From: CBDFGK01 sp965247075
Lineage (GTDB): Bacteria; Pseudomonadota; Gammaproteobacteria; Pseudomonadales; Halieaceae
Assembly (NCBI GenBank): GCA_965247075.1
Contig: CBDFGK010000002.1
Location: 1,054,001 to 1,118,000 of the forward strand
Reading direction: 5' to 3'
DNA length: 64,000 nucleotides
In this document: positions 26,337 to 35,587 of the stretch, piece by piece
Layout: each line of letters begins with the position of its first letter
Numbering within the stretch: the first letter of the stretch is position 1
The notes under the pieces: model-generated
The model's input: the letters and a program-made list of their open reading frames with translations, nothing else
Told to the model about the DNA's origin: nothing
The model's database searches: none
Position numbers and translations under genes: made by a program

Positions 26337-26570
26337 TCAGTCTTTGATCCATGCAAAGACGTACAGATCTGTGGATTTAGGTTGAACGATCGCAACATCT
26401 GTGCGCACTACGCAGTCATTAGGGAAGCATTCCTTGATAGCAACAGCCCTATCAAGCCGCGTGTCCAATGCCTTGTAGGTAATACCAAAACCGCCGCTAC
26501 CGATGACATCCTCTATGCGATATTCATTTAGCCGGTGACCGGCGGGCAGGGCGTGGAGATGGTCAGTCAT
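26337..26570 (-). pseudogene. Ser/Thr protein kinase, N-lobe fragment
   Basis: 77 residues contain the glycine-rich loop GSGGFGITYKA and the ATP-binding Lys in VAIKE, typical of Hanks-type kinases. It then ends after YVFAWIKD, where related proteins continue into the C-lobe. No HRD or DFG motif is present, so it cannot be an active kinase. The stop lies 12 bases before the attC site. Upstream, before IS4 inserted, came the Sel1 gene in the same direction, a common pairing with such kinases. Confidence 0.6.
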
Positions 26571-26671
26571 GTGAGTTTATTACTATCTCGTAGGTCATTC
26601 ATAAGTGTATCAGCATCACTTGTTACGGGAATACTTGGCCAGAGAAGTTGAACCGTGGTTATAATTTGCTT

Positions 26672-27944
26672 CACTGCTGTCCCGTTAAGGAGAAATAAGG
26701 AGGTCTGATTCCGCCACAATTGATACAATGAGATTGTCTAAAAAACAGTGTATAAATAGAGGGAACCAGACCATGGCGCATTGTAATACGATCCTGTCAC
26801 AAATACTAAAACTTGTTCCGAGACATGAATTTGAGACCCTTGCCAAACAACATCATTCTGGCCGTTCCTTTCGTAAAGCCTCCCGCTGGTCACAGTTTGT
26901 GTCGCTGACGATGGCTCAATTGTCTGGTCGAAACAGCTTGCGTGATATCGTGGATAATATGTCGGCGCAAATGCATCGCCTTTACCACCTGGGCAGCGCG
27001 AAGCTGTCGCGATCTAACCTATCGCGCATCAATGAAGATAAGCCTTATGCTCTGTACGAAGCGCTGTTTGGAAAACTGTTAACTCGCTGCCAAGGCGTGG
27101 CGCCTGATCATAGTTTCAGATTTACTCACCCGCTTTATTCGCTGGACGCGTCCACCATCGACTTGTGTTTGTCTGCGTTTCCCTGGGCTGATTTTCGCAC
27201 CACCAAAGGAGCGATTAAACTGCACGTCGGTTTGAATCATGCGGGTTATTTGCCGGAGTTTGTGGTCGTCACGGAAGGGAAGAAGCACGATGTAACAGTG
27301 GGTCGCACGCTCATATTTCCTAAGGGAAGTATTATTGCAATTGATAAAGCCTACAATGATTACGTTTGGTATAAGCAATTGACAGATAAGGGTATTTTCT
27401 TCGTCACCCGGCTTAAGAGCAATGCAAAATACCGCATTATCGAGCGTCGATCGGTGCTGAAAGGCAAAGGTTTGACGTGTGATCAAACGATAGAATTCAC
27501 CGGCCCCCAGGTCTCCAAAAAATGTCCTGTTCGATTAAGGCGGGTTGGCTACAAAGATGCGGAGACGGGTAAGCACTATGTGTTTGTAACAAACAATTTC
27601 AAACTGGCAGCCAAGACGATTGCCGATGTCTACAAAGCCAGGTGGCAAGTGGAATTATTCTTTAAGTGGATAAAACAGAACCTGAAAATCAAATCGTTTG
27701 TTGGCACGAGCAAGAATGCAGTGATGACTCAAATATGGATAGCGATGTGCGTATACCTGCTAATTGCATTTCTGAAGTTTCAGTCTGGACTCACAAAGAG
27801 TATGCAGCAGCTATTGCGATTACTGCAGCTTAATTTGTTTGATAAGCGTGACCTGATGGCGTTGTTAAGGGGTGATCCGCCTGATGGCAGACTGCCCGAT
27901 GTCAATCAAATGAAACTCATATGAAAGTTAACGGGACAGCAGTG
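26672..27944 (+). mobile_element. IS4-family element
   Basis: A 1273-bp element with perfect 17-bp inverted repeats beginning CACTGCTGTCCCGTTAA (26672-26688; complement 27928-27944). It is flanked by the 9-bp direct repeat AATTTGCTT (26663-26671 and 27945-27953). The duplication shows it landed in the last codons of the Sel1 gene. Confidence 0.93.
26773..27924 (+). CDS. IS4-family transposase
   Basis: About 383 residues from ATG 26773 (an in-frame ATG at 26728 has no better ribosome site). Motifs include an N-terminal DUF4372-like region (FRKASRWSQFVSLTMAQLSG), SLDASTIDLCL (first Asp), GSIIAIDKAYNDY (second Asp) and YKARWQVELFFKWIKQNLKIK (the YREK-type motif with catalytic Glu). The frame is intact, so the element may still be mobile. 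Confidence 0.92.
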   Translation: MAHCNTILSQILKLVPRHEFETLAKQHHSGRSFRKASRWSQFVSLTMAQLSGRNSLRDIVDNMSAQMHRLYHLGSAKLSRSNLSRINEDKPYALYEALFGKLLTRCQGVAPDHSFRFTHPLYSLDASTIDLCLSAFPWADFRTTKGAIKLHVGLNHAGYLPEFVVVTEGKKHDVTVGRTLIFPKGSIIAIDKAYNDYVWYKQLTDKGIFFVTRLKSNAKYRIIERRSVLKGKGLTCDQTIEFTGPQVSKKCPVRLRRVGYKDAETGKHYVFVTNNFKLAAKTIADVYKARWQVELFFKWIKQNLKIKSFVGTSKNAVMTQIWIAMCVYLLIAFLKFQSGLTKSMQQLLRLLQLNLFDKRDLMALLRGDPPDGRLPDVNQMKLI

Positions 27945-28633
27945 AATTTGCTTAGTGCTTTCTTGGCACCAGCGTGTCCTTGATCTGCCGCTTTGCGATA
28001 CCATTCGTGCGCTTTTCTGGTATTTCTAGGGAGGCCACCTCCGCCTTTTGAATACATTTCCCCAAGGATGTATTGGGCATCTGCATATCCTTGTTCTGCT
28101 GCCTTGCGAAACCACTTGACTGCAACAGTGTAATCCCGAGATACACCTTTGCCTTTATAATACATAGCACCACCCTGTGCATGCCCTTGCTCCGCTGCTT
28201 TACGAAACCACTTAATCGCTTCGGTGTCATTCCGAAAAACACCTTTGCCTATCAAGTACATCACGCCGAGTGCAATTTGGGCTTCCGCATTTCCTTGCTC
28301 TGCTGCCTTGCGATACCACTTGGCTGCTTTGGCGTCATCCCGAGCAACGCCATGGCCATTCTGGTACATCACACCGAGGTTGTTCTGAGCGGACACATCC
28401 CCCTGTTCTGCTGCCCGGAGACACGAGTCCAATGCATTGGCGTACGCCTTATTGTTGTAATAGTTTTGGCACTTCTGTGCCGTTGTTATTTGCGCAGCCT
28501 CCTCTCTCCGTTTCCTTTCTGCTTGGGCTAGTCGCTCTGCTTCCGCTCTCTGTTCCCTTTCCGCTTGGGCTGCTCGCTGCTCTGTTCGGATTACTCGTTC
28601 TCTTTCCGCTACCCGTTCACGGTCTACTGTTGC
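27917..28633 (-). pseudogene. Sel1-repeat protein, truncated at both ends by IS elements
   Basis: Four to five Sel1-like repeats are visible (AEQGDVSAQNNLGVMYQNGHG, then variants with KWYRKAAEQGNAEAQ). They are preceded by an Ala/Glu/Arg-rich coiled coil readable up to 28633, where ISL3 cuts it off. At the 3' end the original terminus was AGAKKALSKL-stop; IS4 insertion changed it to SKFTAVPLTFI. Sel1 proteins act as protein-interaction scaffolds, here probably with the neighbouring kinase. The start is lost; TTG 28432 is only an internal candidate. Confidence 0.7.
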
Positions 28634-29667
28634 GGGTCTTCCCCAAATCGAGTGGGTAGTTTAGCCTGATGCCCCATGAAAGATACACAGCTATACAGCC
28701 AGATATTGGGTATCGAGAAGCCGTGGAAGGTGACCGATGTGCAGGTTTCACTCGCGAACGATGAAGTGGAAGTCACCGTAGATCATGGGAGCGGTAAATT
28801 GACATGTCCCAAGTGTGGCAAAGCCTGCTCCGGTTACGACAAGCGGCAGAGGCGCTGTCACCCAGGCAAATCAGTGTGGATGAAACCTCTTACCGCAAGG
28901 GCCATGACTATGTCACGGTGGTGACGGATCAGGAGCAGTCGGTAGTGCTGCATGTTGCCGAAAATCGGGAGACCGATAGCCTGGCTGAATTTTACGACCT
29001 GCTGTCTGAGGACCAGAAAAAGGGTATCGAGAGCGTGTGCATGGATATGTGGCCGGCCTATATCAGGGCAACTCGAGAGGCGCTGCCTGATGCGGATAGC
29101 AAGATCGCCTTTGACCGTTTCCACGTTGCGCAATACATGGGCAAGGCTGTGGATCAGGTGCGCCGACAGGAACATCGGCAGTTGATCAAGCAGGGCGATG
29201 AGCGGATGAAGGGTAGTAAATACCACTGGCTGCGTAACCGGGGCAACATGAGCTGGCACCAACAGCGCAGTTTCAGCGAACTACGACAATCTTCCCTGAA
29301 GACCGCCAGGGCGTGGGCTATCAAGGATCTAGCCTCCCGCCTTTGGGACTATCGGAGTCGCACCTGGGCTGAGAAGGGCTGGAAACGCCTGATCAACTGG
29401 ATGGCCCGTAGCCGGCTCAAACCAATGCAAACGACGTCAAAAACCCTGCGGAATCACCTTTGGGGTATTCTCAATGCGGTGATTCGTAAGGTCGACAACA
29501 GTCACGCTGAAAGTATGAACAGTCGTATCAAAACGCTGAAGAGCCGTGCTCGGGGTTTCAGAAACAGGGAGCGATTCCGTAATGCAATGTACTTCCACCT
29601 GGGCGGATTACAGCTCTATCCGGAAGGAATCAGGGCCTGAATGACCCACTACGATTGGGGAAGGCCC
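28634..29667 (+). mobile_element. ISL3-family element, internally deleted
   Basis: The ends are GGGTCTTCCCCAAATCG at 28634 and the complement of GGGCCTTCCCCAATCG at 29667, an imperfect inverted repeat typical of ISL3. Length 1034 bp is several hundred bp short of a usual ISL3 element. No target duplication was found. It truncated the Sel1 gene. Confidence 0.75.
28676..29640 (+). pseudogene. ISL3 transposase with internal deletion
   Basis: The 5' frame gives MKDTQLYSQILGIEKPWKVT and a zinc-ribbon start, CPKCGKACSGYDKRQRR. It then jumps to ISVDETSYRKGHDYVTVVTD in another frame, the DDE domain. The linker with the remaining zinc ligands and helix-turn-helix, roughly 100 residues, is absent. The rest (CMDMWPAYIRA, FDRFHVAQ, NSHAESMNSRIKTLKSRARG) is complete. 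Non-functional as it stands. Confidence 0.8.
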
Positions 29668-29702
29668 TCATAAGTTATGTGACCAGGCCTTACGTCGCGC
29701 TA

Positions 29703-30858
29703 GTGTAGGTCGCTATAAATAGTGTAACATGTAGCCTCTTCCCCTATATAGAGAGATTGTCGTGCGTGTTGCCGTAGAAATTGTTTTGTCTGATGACGAA
29801 GTTGTGGATTTGAGTAAGTTCTCTAAATCGCGTTCAGTGTCGGTCCGATTGGCGGAGCGTTCACGAATTGTTCTTCTGGCCGGCAAGGGCATGACCAATG
29901 AAGAGATCGGTTTTGAACTGGGCATTACGAGACAGAAAGCCGGCCGCTGGCGAGAACGTTATGCAGAGAGTGGAGTTGAAGGCATCCGCCGGGATGCGTA
30001 TCGGCCGGGGCGCAAACCGAAAATCAGTTCACGTAAGGTTGCACAGGTGATCAGACTCACGACGCAAGAGAAACCGAAAACCGCTACGCATTGGAGCCAA
30101 CGCCTGATGGCAGAGAAGGCGGGTATCAGCATGTCCTCGGTGGGCCGGATATGGAAAAGCCATGGTTTGAAACCGCACCGGATAAGTACATTCAAGGTAT
30201 CGAACGATAAAGAGTTTGCCGAGAAACTGGAGGCAATCGTCGGCCTTTACATATCACCGCCGGATAACGCCATTGTTTTCAGTTGTGATGAAAAGAGCCA
30301 GATACAAGCGCTGGATAGAACACAGCCGGGCTTACCGATGAAAAAAGGCAGGGCCGCGACAATGACACATGACTATAAACGTAATGGCACCACGACCTTG
30401 TTTGCTGCATTGAATACCTTGACCGGGGAAGTGCTGGGCACCTGCGCCGAGCGGCATCGCCATCAGGAATGGTTGTCATTTCTCCGCCAGATCAATAAGT
30501 CGACGCCCAAAGATAAAGAGATTCATATTATCTGTGACAATTACGCGACGCATAAGCACCCGAAGGTAATAAAGCTGGCTGAAATATCACAAGCGATTCC
30601 ATGTGCACTTCACGCCGACCAGCGCATCGTGGTTAAACATGGTGGAACGGTTTTTTCGGGAGCTAACTGAAAAGCAATTGAAACGAGGTGTCTTTAGCAG
30701 TGTGGAAGAGCTTAAGCAAACAGTCATGGCGTTCATTGAGACTCATAACCAAGCGCCGGCGCCTTATATCTGGACCAAATCTGCGAGTGACATTCTGGAG
30801 AAAGTAAAGCGTGGCAGAGAGAAACTTAATAAGTTACAAACTGTTTGACGACCTACAC
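29703..30858 (+). mobile_element. IS630-family element, type A, copy 2
   Basis: Same length (1156 bp), orientation and ends as copy 1, flanked by TA (29701-02 and 30859-60) within CTAG. It starts 35 bases after the ISL3 element. The few visible differences from copy 1 are all in the first 300 bases. Confidence 0.9.
29762..30848 (+). CDS. IS630-type transposase in two frames (copy 2)
   Basis: Protein sequence and frameshift position are the same as in copy 1: the first frame is 29762-30670 and the catalytic C-terminus (MVERFFREL) ends at 30848 in the next frame. Translation as one protein again requires a +1 shift at AATAAAGCTGG. The shared shift is the main oddity. Confidence 0.8.
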
Positions 30859-30947
30859 TAGCAGGCCACGCAAATTTCCAACTGTGCATGTAGTGAAATC
30901 AGGCTGGCACGGCCAACCTTCAGTCCGTATCACCGAGGAGCTCTCAA

Positions 30948-31541
30948 CTATTTGAGTTTGTACGAGATATTGCCATCCCTCACAGCTATGTACCCGGATT
31001 TGATGAGCTTGTTAATCAGGGAATCCAGCTCACGCGCCTCCAAATTCTCCGTAAAGATGTTGTTTATGGTATTGGCAAGCGTGCTCATCTTTCTCGGCTT
31101 GGACTGACCTCGCCCGATAAGGTTCTTTACAATGGCATTTATCTGCTCACTGTCACTGGTCGCGCTGGAAACCTGAAGCACCGATATTTCGCCGAGGTGT
31201 TGCTCACGTTGTATGCGTACGCCCCTGGACTTCAAATGCTTGATCAGCGGGTCGAAGCCAGTGTCTTTTGAGATAATGTGGAAGTACGCCTTGGCATCAT
31301 CTTTGACAAGTTCACCGATGTAATAAGCAATGTGAAAGTCGAGCGCGTTTGGGCCGTTGCCGGCGATTTTGATATAGCGCGCATTCTCACCCAGTTCCTG
31401 CATAGCCACAGCAAGCTCGAAACTGAGTTTGGTCTGGCTCGCTCCTACAAACAGGAGGACGTTGAAATCATGGTTGGAGAGTATTTCGAGGTTTTTGGGC
31501 TGAACATTCTCGAAATCGATGAGGACGTAATTTGTCTGCAT
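30948..31541 (-). CDS. NYN/PIN-like domain ribonuclease
   Basis: About 197 residues from ATG 31541 (AAGGA upstream; a start at 31568 is possible). The N-terminal NYN fold shows NYVLIDFENVQP, NALDFHIAYYIGEL and ISKDTGFDPLIKHL, placing the usual acidic metal-binding residues. These proteins are predicted metal-dependent RNases of the PIN superfamily. The C-terminal part (about residues 120-197) looks like a small winged-helix or LOTUS-type RNA-binding domain. It starts 59 bases after the AbiEi-Fic gene on the same strand, so the two are probably co-transcribed. Confidence 0.75.
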   Translation of the reverse strand: MQTNYVLIDFENVQPKNLEILSNHDFNVLLFVGASQTKLSFELAVAMQELGENARYIKIAGNGPNALDFHIAYYIGELVKDDAKAYFHIISKDTGFDPLIKHLKSRGVRIQREQHLGEISVLQVSSATSDSEQINAIVKNLIGRGQSKPRKMSTLANTINNIFTENLEARELDSLINKLIKSGYIAVRDGNISYKLK

Positions 31542-31600
31542 GCTCTGAAATCCTTCTCGGGCAGTCATAGTAGAGTATCAAGAAAAGCGCGGATAAAACA

Positions 31601-33115
31601 TCAATCTGCTGCGTAATTGAAGCGCCATTGCGAAAGAACCCGGTTAAAAACCGCCAGGCCAGCGCTTTCTTCACTGTCTGCCATTTGCTCACGCAAGGTA
31701 TGCAGCACCTCCCCATATTCCTCCCAGGGGAGGCTTGCTGAGTAGTGATGCAACTGGTGTAAAACTTTGCTTATCGTACGAAACCTATTGGCGCGTGTGG
31801 CTTGCCGCAGGCCATTGAGATAACTTTCTCTGTGTACAGTTGGGACGATAACCTTAGCGAGCCCGGCACAATGCAGCTCCGCGTTCAGGAACAGCCGGCT
31901 CAAGCGGCCATTGCCATCTTGTACAGGATGGCATTCGCTTATCACATTGTGGATAAACAACCCGCGAGCAAAACCCGGGGCCACCTCTCTATATATGGGG
32001 AGCGCTTGCGTTAAGGTGCCAACGAGATCGTCCGGTGCGACAAAGGTGGTGTTTCCGGCTCGATTGCTGCGTGTTTTCAAATGGCCGGGGTTTGCCTCGG
32101 GCCGGGCTCTCATCATCTGCGCGTGACGATGCTGAATCAGTGCAATCAGGTCATGTGCTGATGCGGGTGTATGCAGCATTTCCTGGCGATCAGAGGCCAG
32201 TTCAAATACTCCCAGGATGTCGTGAGAGTCTTTGGGGCGATCATGATCCACTTTAGCTTCGAACACGATCTCCTCAGCCTCTTCGATGGTGAACTCAGTT
32301 CCCTCGATGTAGTTGGAAAAGTAGGACTCGAAAAAGGCGATATTTCCCCACTCTCTATTAGAGTAATCCCTCTTGATGACCTCAAATTCGCAGCGCGCCA
32401 GATAATGCGCAAAGTGCTGAAAGCGTTCCAATGCCGCGGCATCATAGGGCGCCTGTCGCGCTGCAGCGATCGCGAGATCGGTCACCAAAACACGCTCGCC
32501 AAAGGGATGGGAATTCGACAAGCCCTGAATGATACTGTTCATCTCCTCAAACTCTCGGTCCGATTTAAGGATTGGCGCCAATTGTCGCGCCTTATCACGA
32601 AGAGCATTGAGGCCGTCTTCACCTTGTTTCTTCAAAAATTCGTGGGTCAGATGTTGCTCAACCCATACTCGCCCGAGGGCCTTGTCCACGCCCTGGCGGC
32701 GACCGCTGGAATGCGCGAGGTTCTCCAGGCACTTGCGGGCAGTTGTCGTAGTAGAAAGGTGTAGTGTCAGTGGTTGTACACCCGCATCCACCACTCCCGG
32801 AATCAGGTGGATGGTTAAATAGTCACCCACGTTAATTTTCCGCCGACTTTTGCCCGGCGCAACAATGAAGACTTCGCCCTCTGCCGGGGCCATCTCAGCG
32901 GCAGTGCGAAACGCAAGCACTGAGTTTTCCGGGCACAACGCTTCTGCAATAGCGAGCCATTTCGCGTTTACGGTGGCTCTGACGACCTCCGGATCCAAAC
33001 TATCTACGTACACACCGCGACGCACCTGGGTAATTTGCCCAGCCTTGTGGCGGTAGCTGGCCTTTTTCGAAGCAGGCGTATCCTGTGGAAGTATCAAATC
33101 TGCAGTAATTACCAT
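31601..33115 (-). CDS. Second Fic-domain protein with AbiEi-like N-terminus
   Basis: A 504-residue protein. Residues about 20-150 resemble AbiEi-type domains (QITQVRRGVYV, LAFRTAAEM). The Fic motif is HPVQDGNGRLSR at 396-407; note Leu-Ser where many have Ile-Gly before the last Arg. SNYIEG (267-272) matches the inhibitory [S/T]xxxE[G/N] motif before the Fic core. It shares the domain plan of the 13156-14682 protein but little sequence, so it was probably acquired independently. It is followed by the NYN nuclease. Confidence 0.85.
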   Translation of the reverse strand: MVITADLILPQDTPASKKASYRHKAGQITQVRRGVYVDSLDPEVVRATVNAKWLAIAEALCPENSVLAFRTAAEMAPAEGEVFIVAPGKSRRKINVGDYLTIHLIPGVVDAGVQPLTLHLSTTTTARKCLENLAHSSGRRQGVDKALGRVWVEQHLTHEFLKKQGEDGLNALRDKARQLAPILKSDREFEEMNSIIQGLSNSHPFGERVLVTDLAIAAARQAPYDAAALERFQHFAHYLARCEFEVIKRDYSNREWGNIAFFESYFSNYIEGTEFTIEEAEEIVFEAKVDHDRPKDSHDILGVFELASDRQEMLHTPASAHDLIALIQHRHAQMMRARPEANPGHLKTRSNRAGNTTFVAPDDLVGTLTQALPIYREVAPGFARGLFIHNVISECHPVQDGNGRLSRLFLNAELHCAGLAKVIVPTVHRESYLNGLRQATRANRFRTISKVLHQLHHYSASLPWEEYGEVLHTLREQMADSEESAGLAVFNRVLSQWRFNYAAD

Positions 33116-33315
33116 CTATTTGGCTCTAATTCCTATTCTTGAGCTACTCTATGGGAAATATAGTCGATTTAAAAGGCAATATTTGGAATAAATATCAATT
33201 TGATGGAAAAAAATAGGACTTAGTGTCGATTAGGGGTGGCATATGGGAGTGTTCTTCACACAGCTGCTTGGCCTGCCGTTGGGCATCTGCAAACTCTTCA
33301 CACGCTTGCCAGCCT

Positions 33316-33332
33316 GTATTAATATCTAATAC
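33316..33332. promoter_or_regulatory. Palindromic operator of the parD gene
   Basis: GTATTA ATATC TAATAC (33316-33332) has 6-bp arms that pair exactly around a 5-base centre. It ends 23 bases before the parD ATG, where ribbon-helix-helix antitoxins usually bind. The 200 bases further upstream (33116-33315) are AT-rich; I see no gene there. Confidence 0.5.
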
Positions 33333-33355
33333 ACACCCAAAACGGGGCTAGACTC

Positions 33356-33571
33356 ATGGCCAGAAACACGTCCGTTACCCTCGGCAAGCACTTCGAGGAA
33401 TTCATTCAAAGCAAAATCAAAGAGGGTCGCTATCAATCCACCAGTGAGGCTGTCAGGGCAGGCCTTCGAAAACTGGAGGAAGACGAATCCAGGCTCGCCG
33501 CCCTCAGAGCAAGACTTGCCGCTGGTGAAAATAGTCCCGTCGTCGAGGATTTCAATGGGGAAGGCATCTGA
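33356..33571 (+). CDS. parD: ParD-type ribbon-helix-helix antitoxin
   Basis: A 71-residue protein. TSVTLGKHFEEFIQSKIKEG followed by YQSTSEAVRAGLRKLEE is the classic ParD N-terminal RHH domain and first helices. The C-terminal tail (ENSPVVEDFNGEGI) would normally wrap around ParE. Length is normal. Its toxin gene, expected to overlap the stop, is reduced to a 3' stub, so this is now an orphan antitoxin that could still neutralise related toxins or regulate its own promoter. Confidence 0.85.
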   Translation: MARNTSVTLGKHFEEFIQSKIKEGRYQSTSEAVRAGLRKLEEDESRLAALRARLAAGENSPVVEDFNGEGI

Positions 33572-33657
33572 TCTTTTACACGTTCGCCGATGGCCAGGTC
33601 GATGTGACAGGTATACCCCATCAATCCATGGATGTCATTGGACACCTGCACTCCTAG
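33571..33657 (+). pseudogene. parE: parE toxin, C-terminal stub
   Basis: Directly after parD, in the frame a ParE gene would use, 28 codons read IFYTFADGQVDVTGIPHQSM then DVIGHLHS-stop. This matches the last strand and helix of RelE/ParE toxins, which end in patterns like LHQSMDVxRHL. The first 60 or more residues are deleted. Confidence 0.6.
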
Positions 33658-34310
33658 TCCGACACCACCGGATACATAGCATCACCCCACACTTCATTGG
33701 GATGATCCAGCAGAATCTTGATTACCTGCGGCACCACCTTGCCGAGGATATTGGCGCTATCTCTGAGTTGCTCCCGGTTAACGCTACCGTTCCAAGTGGC
33801 AGCGCCATGCACCAGTTGGTTTCTAAGTATGTAGAGCCGGGAGAATACGATAGAAAGTACTCGTACCGTGTCGTGGTGTGCCAGAGCCCGATTGGCGGCC
33901 ACCTTGGCCTTGCTAAAACTGTTGCTCCACTGTTCTTTTGTCAGCTTGCCGCGCTGAAATTCCCAGAAGGGTCCAAACACATATTGATTATCCAACAGTA
34001 TACGAATGCTGCTGGTGAACTCTGTCCATACCAGTTCGTAGAGGGCGTCTTCCTTGTCCAGATCTACCAGGCGCTGAATAAAGTGCTCGAATACGCGCTG
34101 CTCGGACAGATGGCCCAGGTCACCAAGGTCGTTGGCATAGGCGGCGTTAAAGGCAATCCACAAGAAGATGAAGCGGGCATCGGCGTCGTCACACTGCTCG
34201 GCCCTGTCCAGCCAACTCAGCGCGCGGTGAATGCGCAGCGCGATGCTCTCGGGATGATTCTCTCTTTCATCGCGCTGACGTGCCTTGAGTTCTGCGTGAA
34301 GCAATGCCAT
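33654..34310 (-). CDS. HEPN-domain protein, putative RNase
   Basis: About 218 residues from ATG 34310 (GAGGGGG about 10 bases upstream). Upstream in-frame codons beyond 34346 belong to the IS630 element and are not part of the gene. RNQLVH near the C-terminus fits the HEPN catalytic Rx4-6H motif; the rest is helical (FIFLWIAFNAAYAND, HFIQRLVDL). HEPN proteins of this kind are usually metal-independent RNases in toxin-antitoxin or defence systems. The IS630 insertion 36 bases upstream has probably separated it from its promoter. Remnants of a second copy lie at 38.4 kb. Confidence 0.65.
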   Translation of the reverse strand: MALLHAELKARQRDERENHPESIALRIHRALSWLDRAEQCDDADARFIFLWIAFNAAYANDLGDLGHLSEQRVFEHFIQRLVDLDKEDALYELVWTEFTSSIRILLDNQYVFGPFWEFQRGKLTKEQWSNSFSKAKVAANRALAHHDTVRVLSIVFSRLYILRNQLVHGAATWNGSVNREQLRDSANILGKVVPQVIKILLDHPNEVWGDAMYPVVSD

Positions 34311-34345
34311 TGCCGGGACCCCCTCGCCTTGTACCATACATACTA

Positions 34346-35575
34346 GTACAACATAAATCTTAATACGTCGTATATAACTTGGTTGTTTGCTATAGTTACC
34401 CTCAATAACCAATAATGAGGGTGACGACATGGCTCCGCGCTACAAAGTGACACTGACAAAAGAAGAACGGAATGAATTGGAGGCTATTTCAACTAAGGGA
34501 ACGAGGGCGGCCAGAACAGTGATATCCTCTCGCGCCTTGCTCCTGCTCGATGCAGGCGAGTTTGGACCCAAATGGATTGTTGCAAGAGTTGCAGAAGCCT
34601 TGGGGAAAACGACCCGAAGCCTCGAACATTTAAAAAAACGATTTATTGAAGAAGGGCTTAACGCTGCCATCGAGCGAAAGAGGCGCGAGACACCTCCGCG
34701 AGCAATTCAATTTGGAGGTGAATTTGAAGCTCGGCTATTGGCACTGGCGTGTTCAGAAGCGCCGGAAGGTCGAGAGCGATGGACGGTACGGTTACTTGCG
34801 GAGAAGATGGTTGAATTGAAAATTGTACCGAGTGTTTCTCCAATGACGGTATGTAACACGCTAAAAAAAATGAACTTAGGCCTCACCTGAGTAAGTATTG
34901 GAAAATACCACCGGACTACAATGCTGATTTCGTAGCAGCGATGGAGGATGTCCTTGATATTTATGCGCGCCCTTACAATCCGGAATTTCCGGTTGTTTGT
35001 ATGGATGAATCAAGCATGCAATTGATTGGAGAGGTGCACGAACCTATCCCGGCAGCTCCGGGCCATCCTGTTTTGATGGATGACGAATATGTCCGCAACG
35101 GAGTCGCAAATATATTTATTGAGGTCAACCCACTTGCAGGGCACCGTCAGGTAAAAATTACCAACACACGGACACGGATTGACTGGGCCCATTTCACCAA
35201 AGAAATGCTTGAAGAACGCTATCCGGATGCCGAAAAAGTCATCCTGGTTATGGATAATTTGAATACACACAATACGGCATCGTTGTACTCGGCTTTTCCA
35301 CCTGAGAAAGCCAAACAGTTGGCCGAACGTCTTGAGATACATTACACGCCAAAACATGGGAGCTGGCTAAACATAGCGGAAATTGAGCTCAGTGTTTTGA
35401 AACGACAATGTCTTGCGGGGCGAATTGATTGCATTGAAAAAATGCGCTCTGAAGTGGCTGCGTGGAATACGGACAGAAATCATCGACAAACCCAGGTTGA
35501 TTGGCAATTTCGTACCGATGAAGCGCGGGTCAAACTGAAGCGATTATATCCGAAATTTTAAGTTATACTGTGTAC
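34346..35575 (+). mobile_element. IS630-family element, type B
   Basis: A 1230-bp element flanked by TA inside CTAG on both sides (34343-34346 and 35575-35578). Both ends begin GTACA and continue with related AT-rich sequence; the inverted repeat is short. It is unrelated in sequence to the type A copies. It inserted between the small exported protein gene and the HEPN gene. Confidence 0.8.
34429..35561 (+). CDS. IS630-type transposase, likely -1 frameshift product
   Basis: The first frame (34429-34890) has the helix-turn-helix half. At CTAAAAAAAATGAAC (34861-34875) the alternative frame reads LKKNELRPHLSKYWKIPP and continues with DDE motifs CMDESSMQLIGE, VMDNLNTHN and HGSWLNIAEIELSVLKRQC to 35561. 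A -1 slip on the A8 run joins both halves into about 377 residues. Such A-runs are common programmed frameshift sites in insertion sequences; an indel is the alternative. Confidence 0.8.
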
Positions 35576-35587
35576 TAGTACATTGGG

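Noticed and set aside
22822..30858. Composite transposon bounded by the two IS630-A copies
   Set aside because: Both copies have their own TA flanks. TA is too short to show that the whole segment moved, and the contents include independent insertions with their own duplications.
33116..33315. Repeat or operator for the second AbiEi-Fic gene
   Set aside because: The region is AT-rich with short dyads such as TATTTGGAATAAATA, but I found no regular repeats like those before the first Fic gene.
33444..34346. Plus-strand 300-codon open frame
   Set aside because: It is antisense to the HEPN gene and starts inside parD in another frame. The HEPN strand has the recognisable motif and ribosome site.
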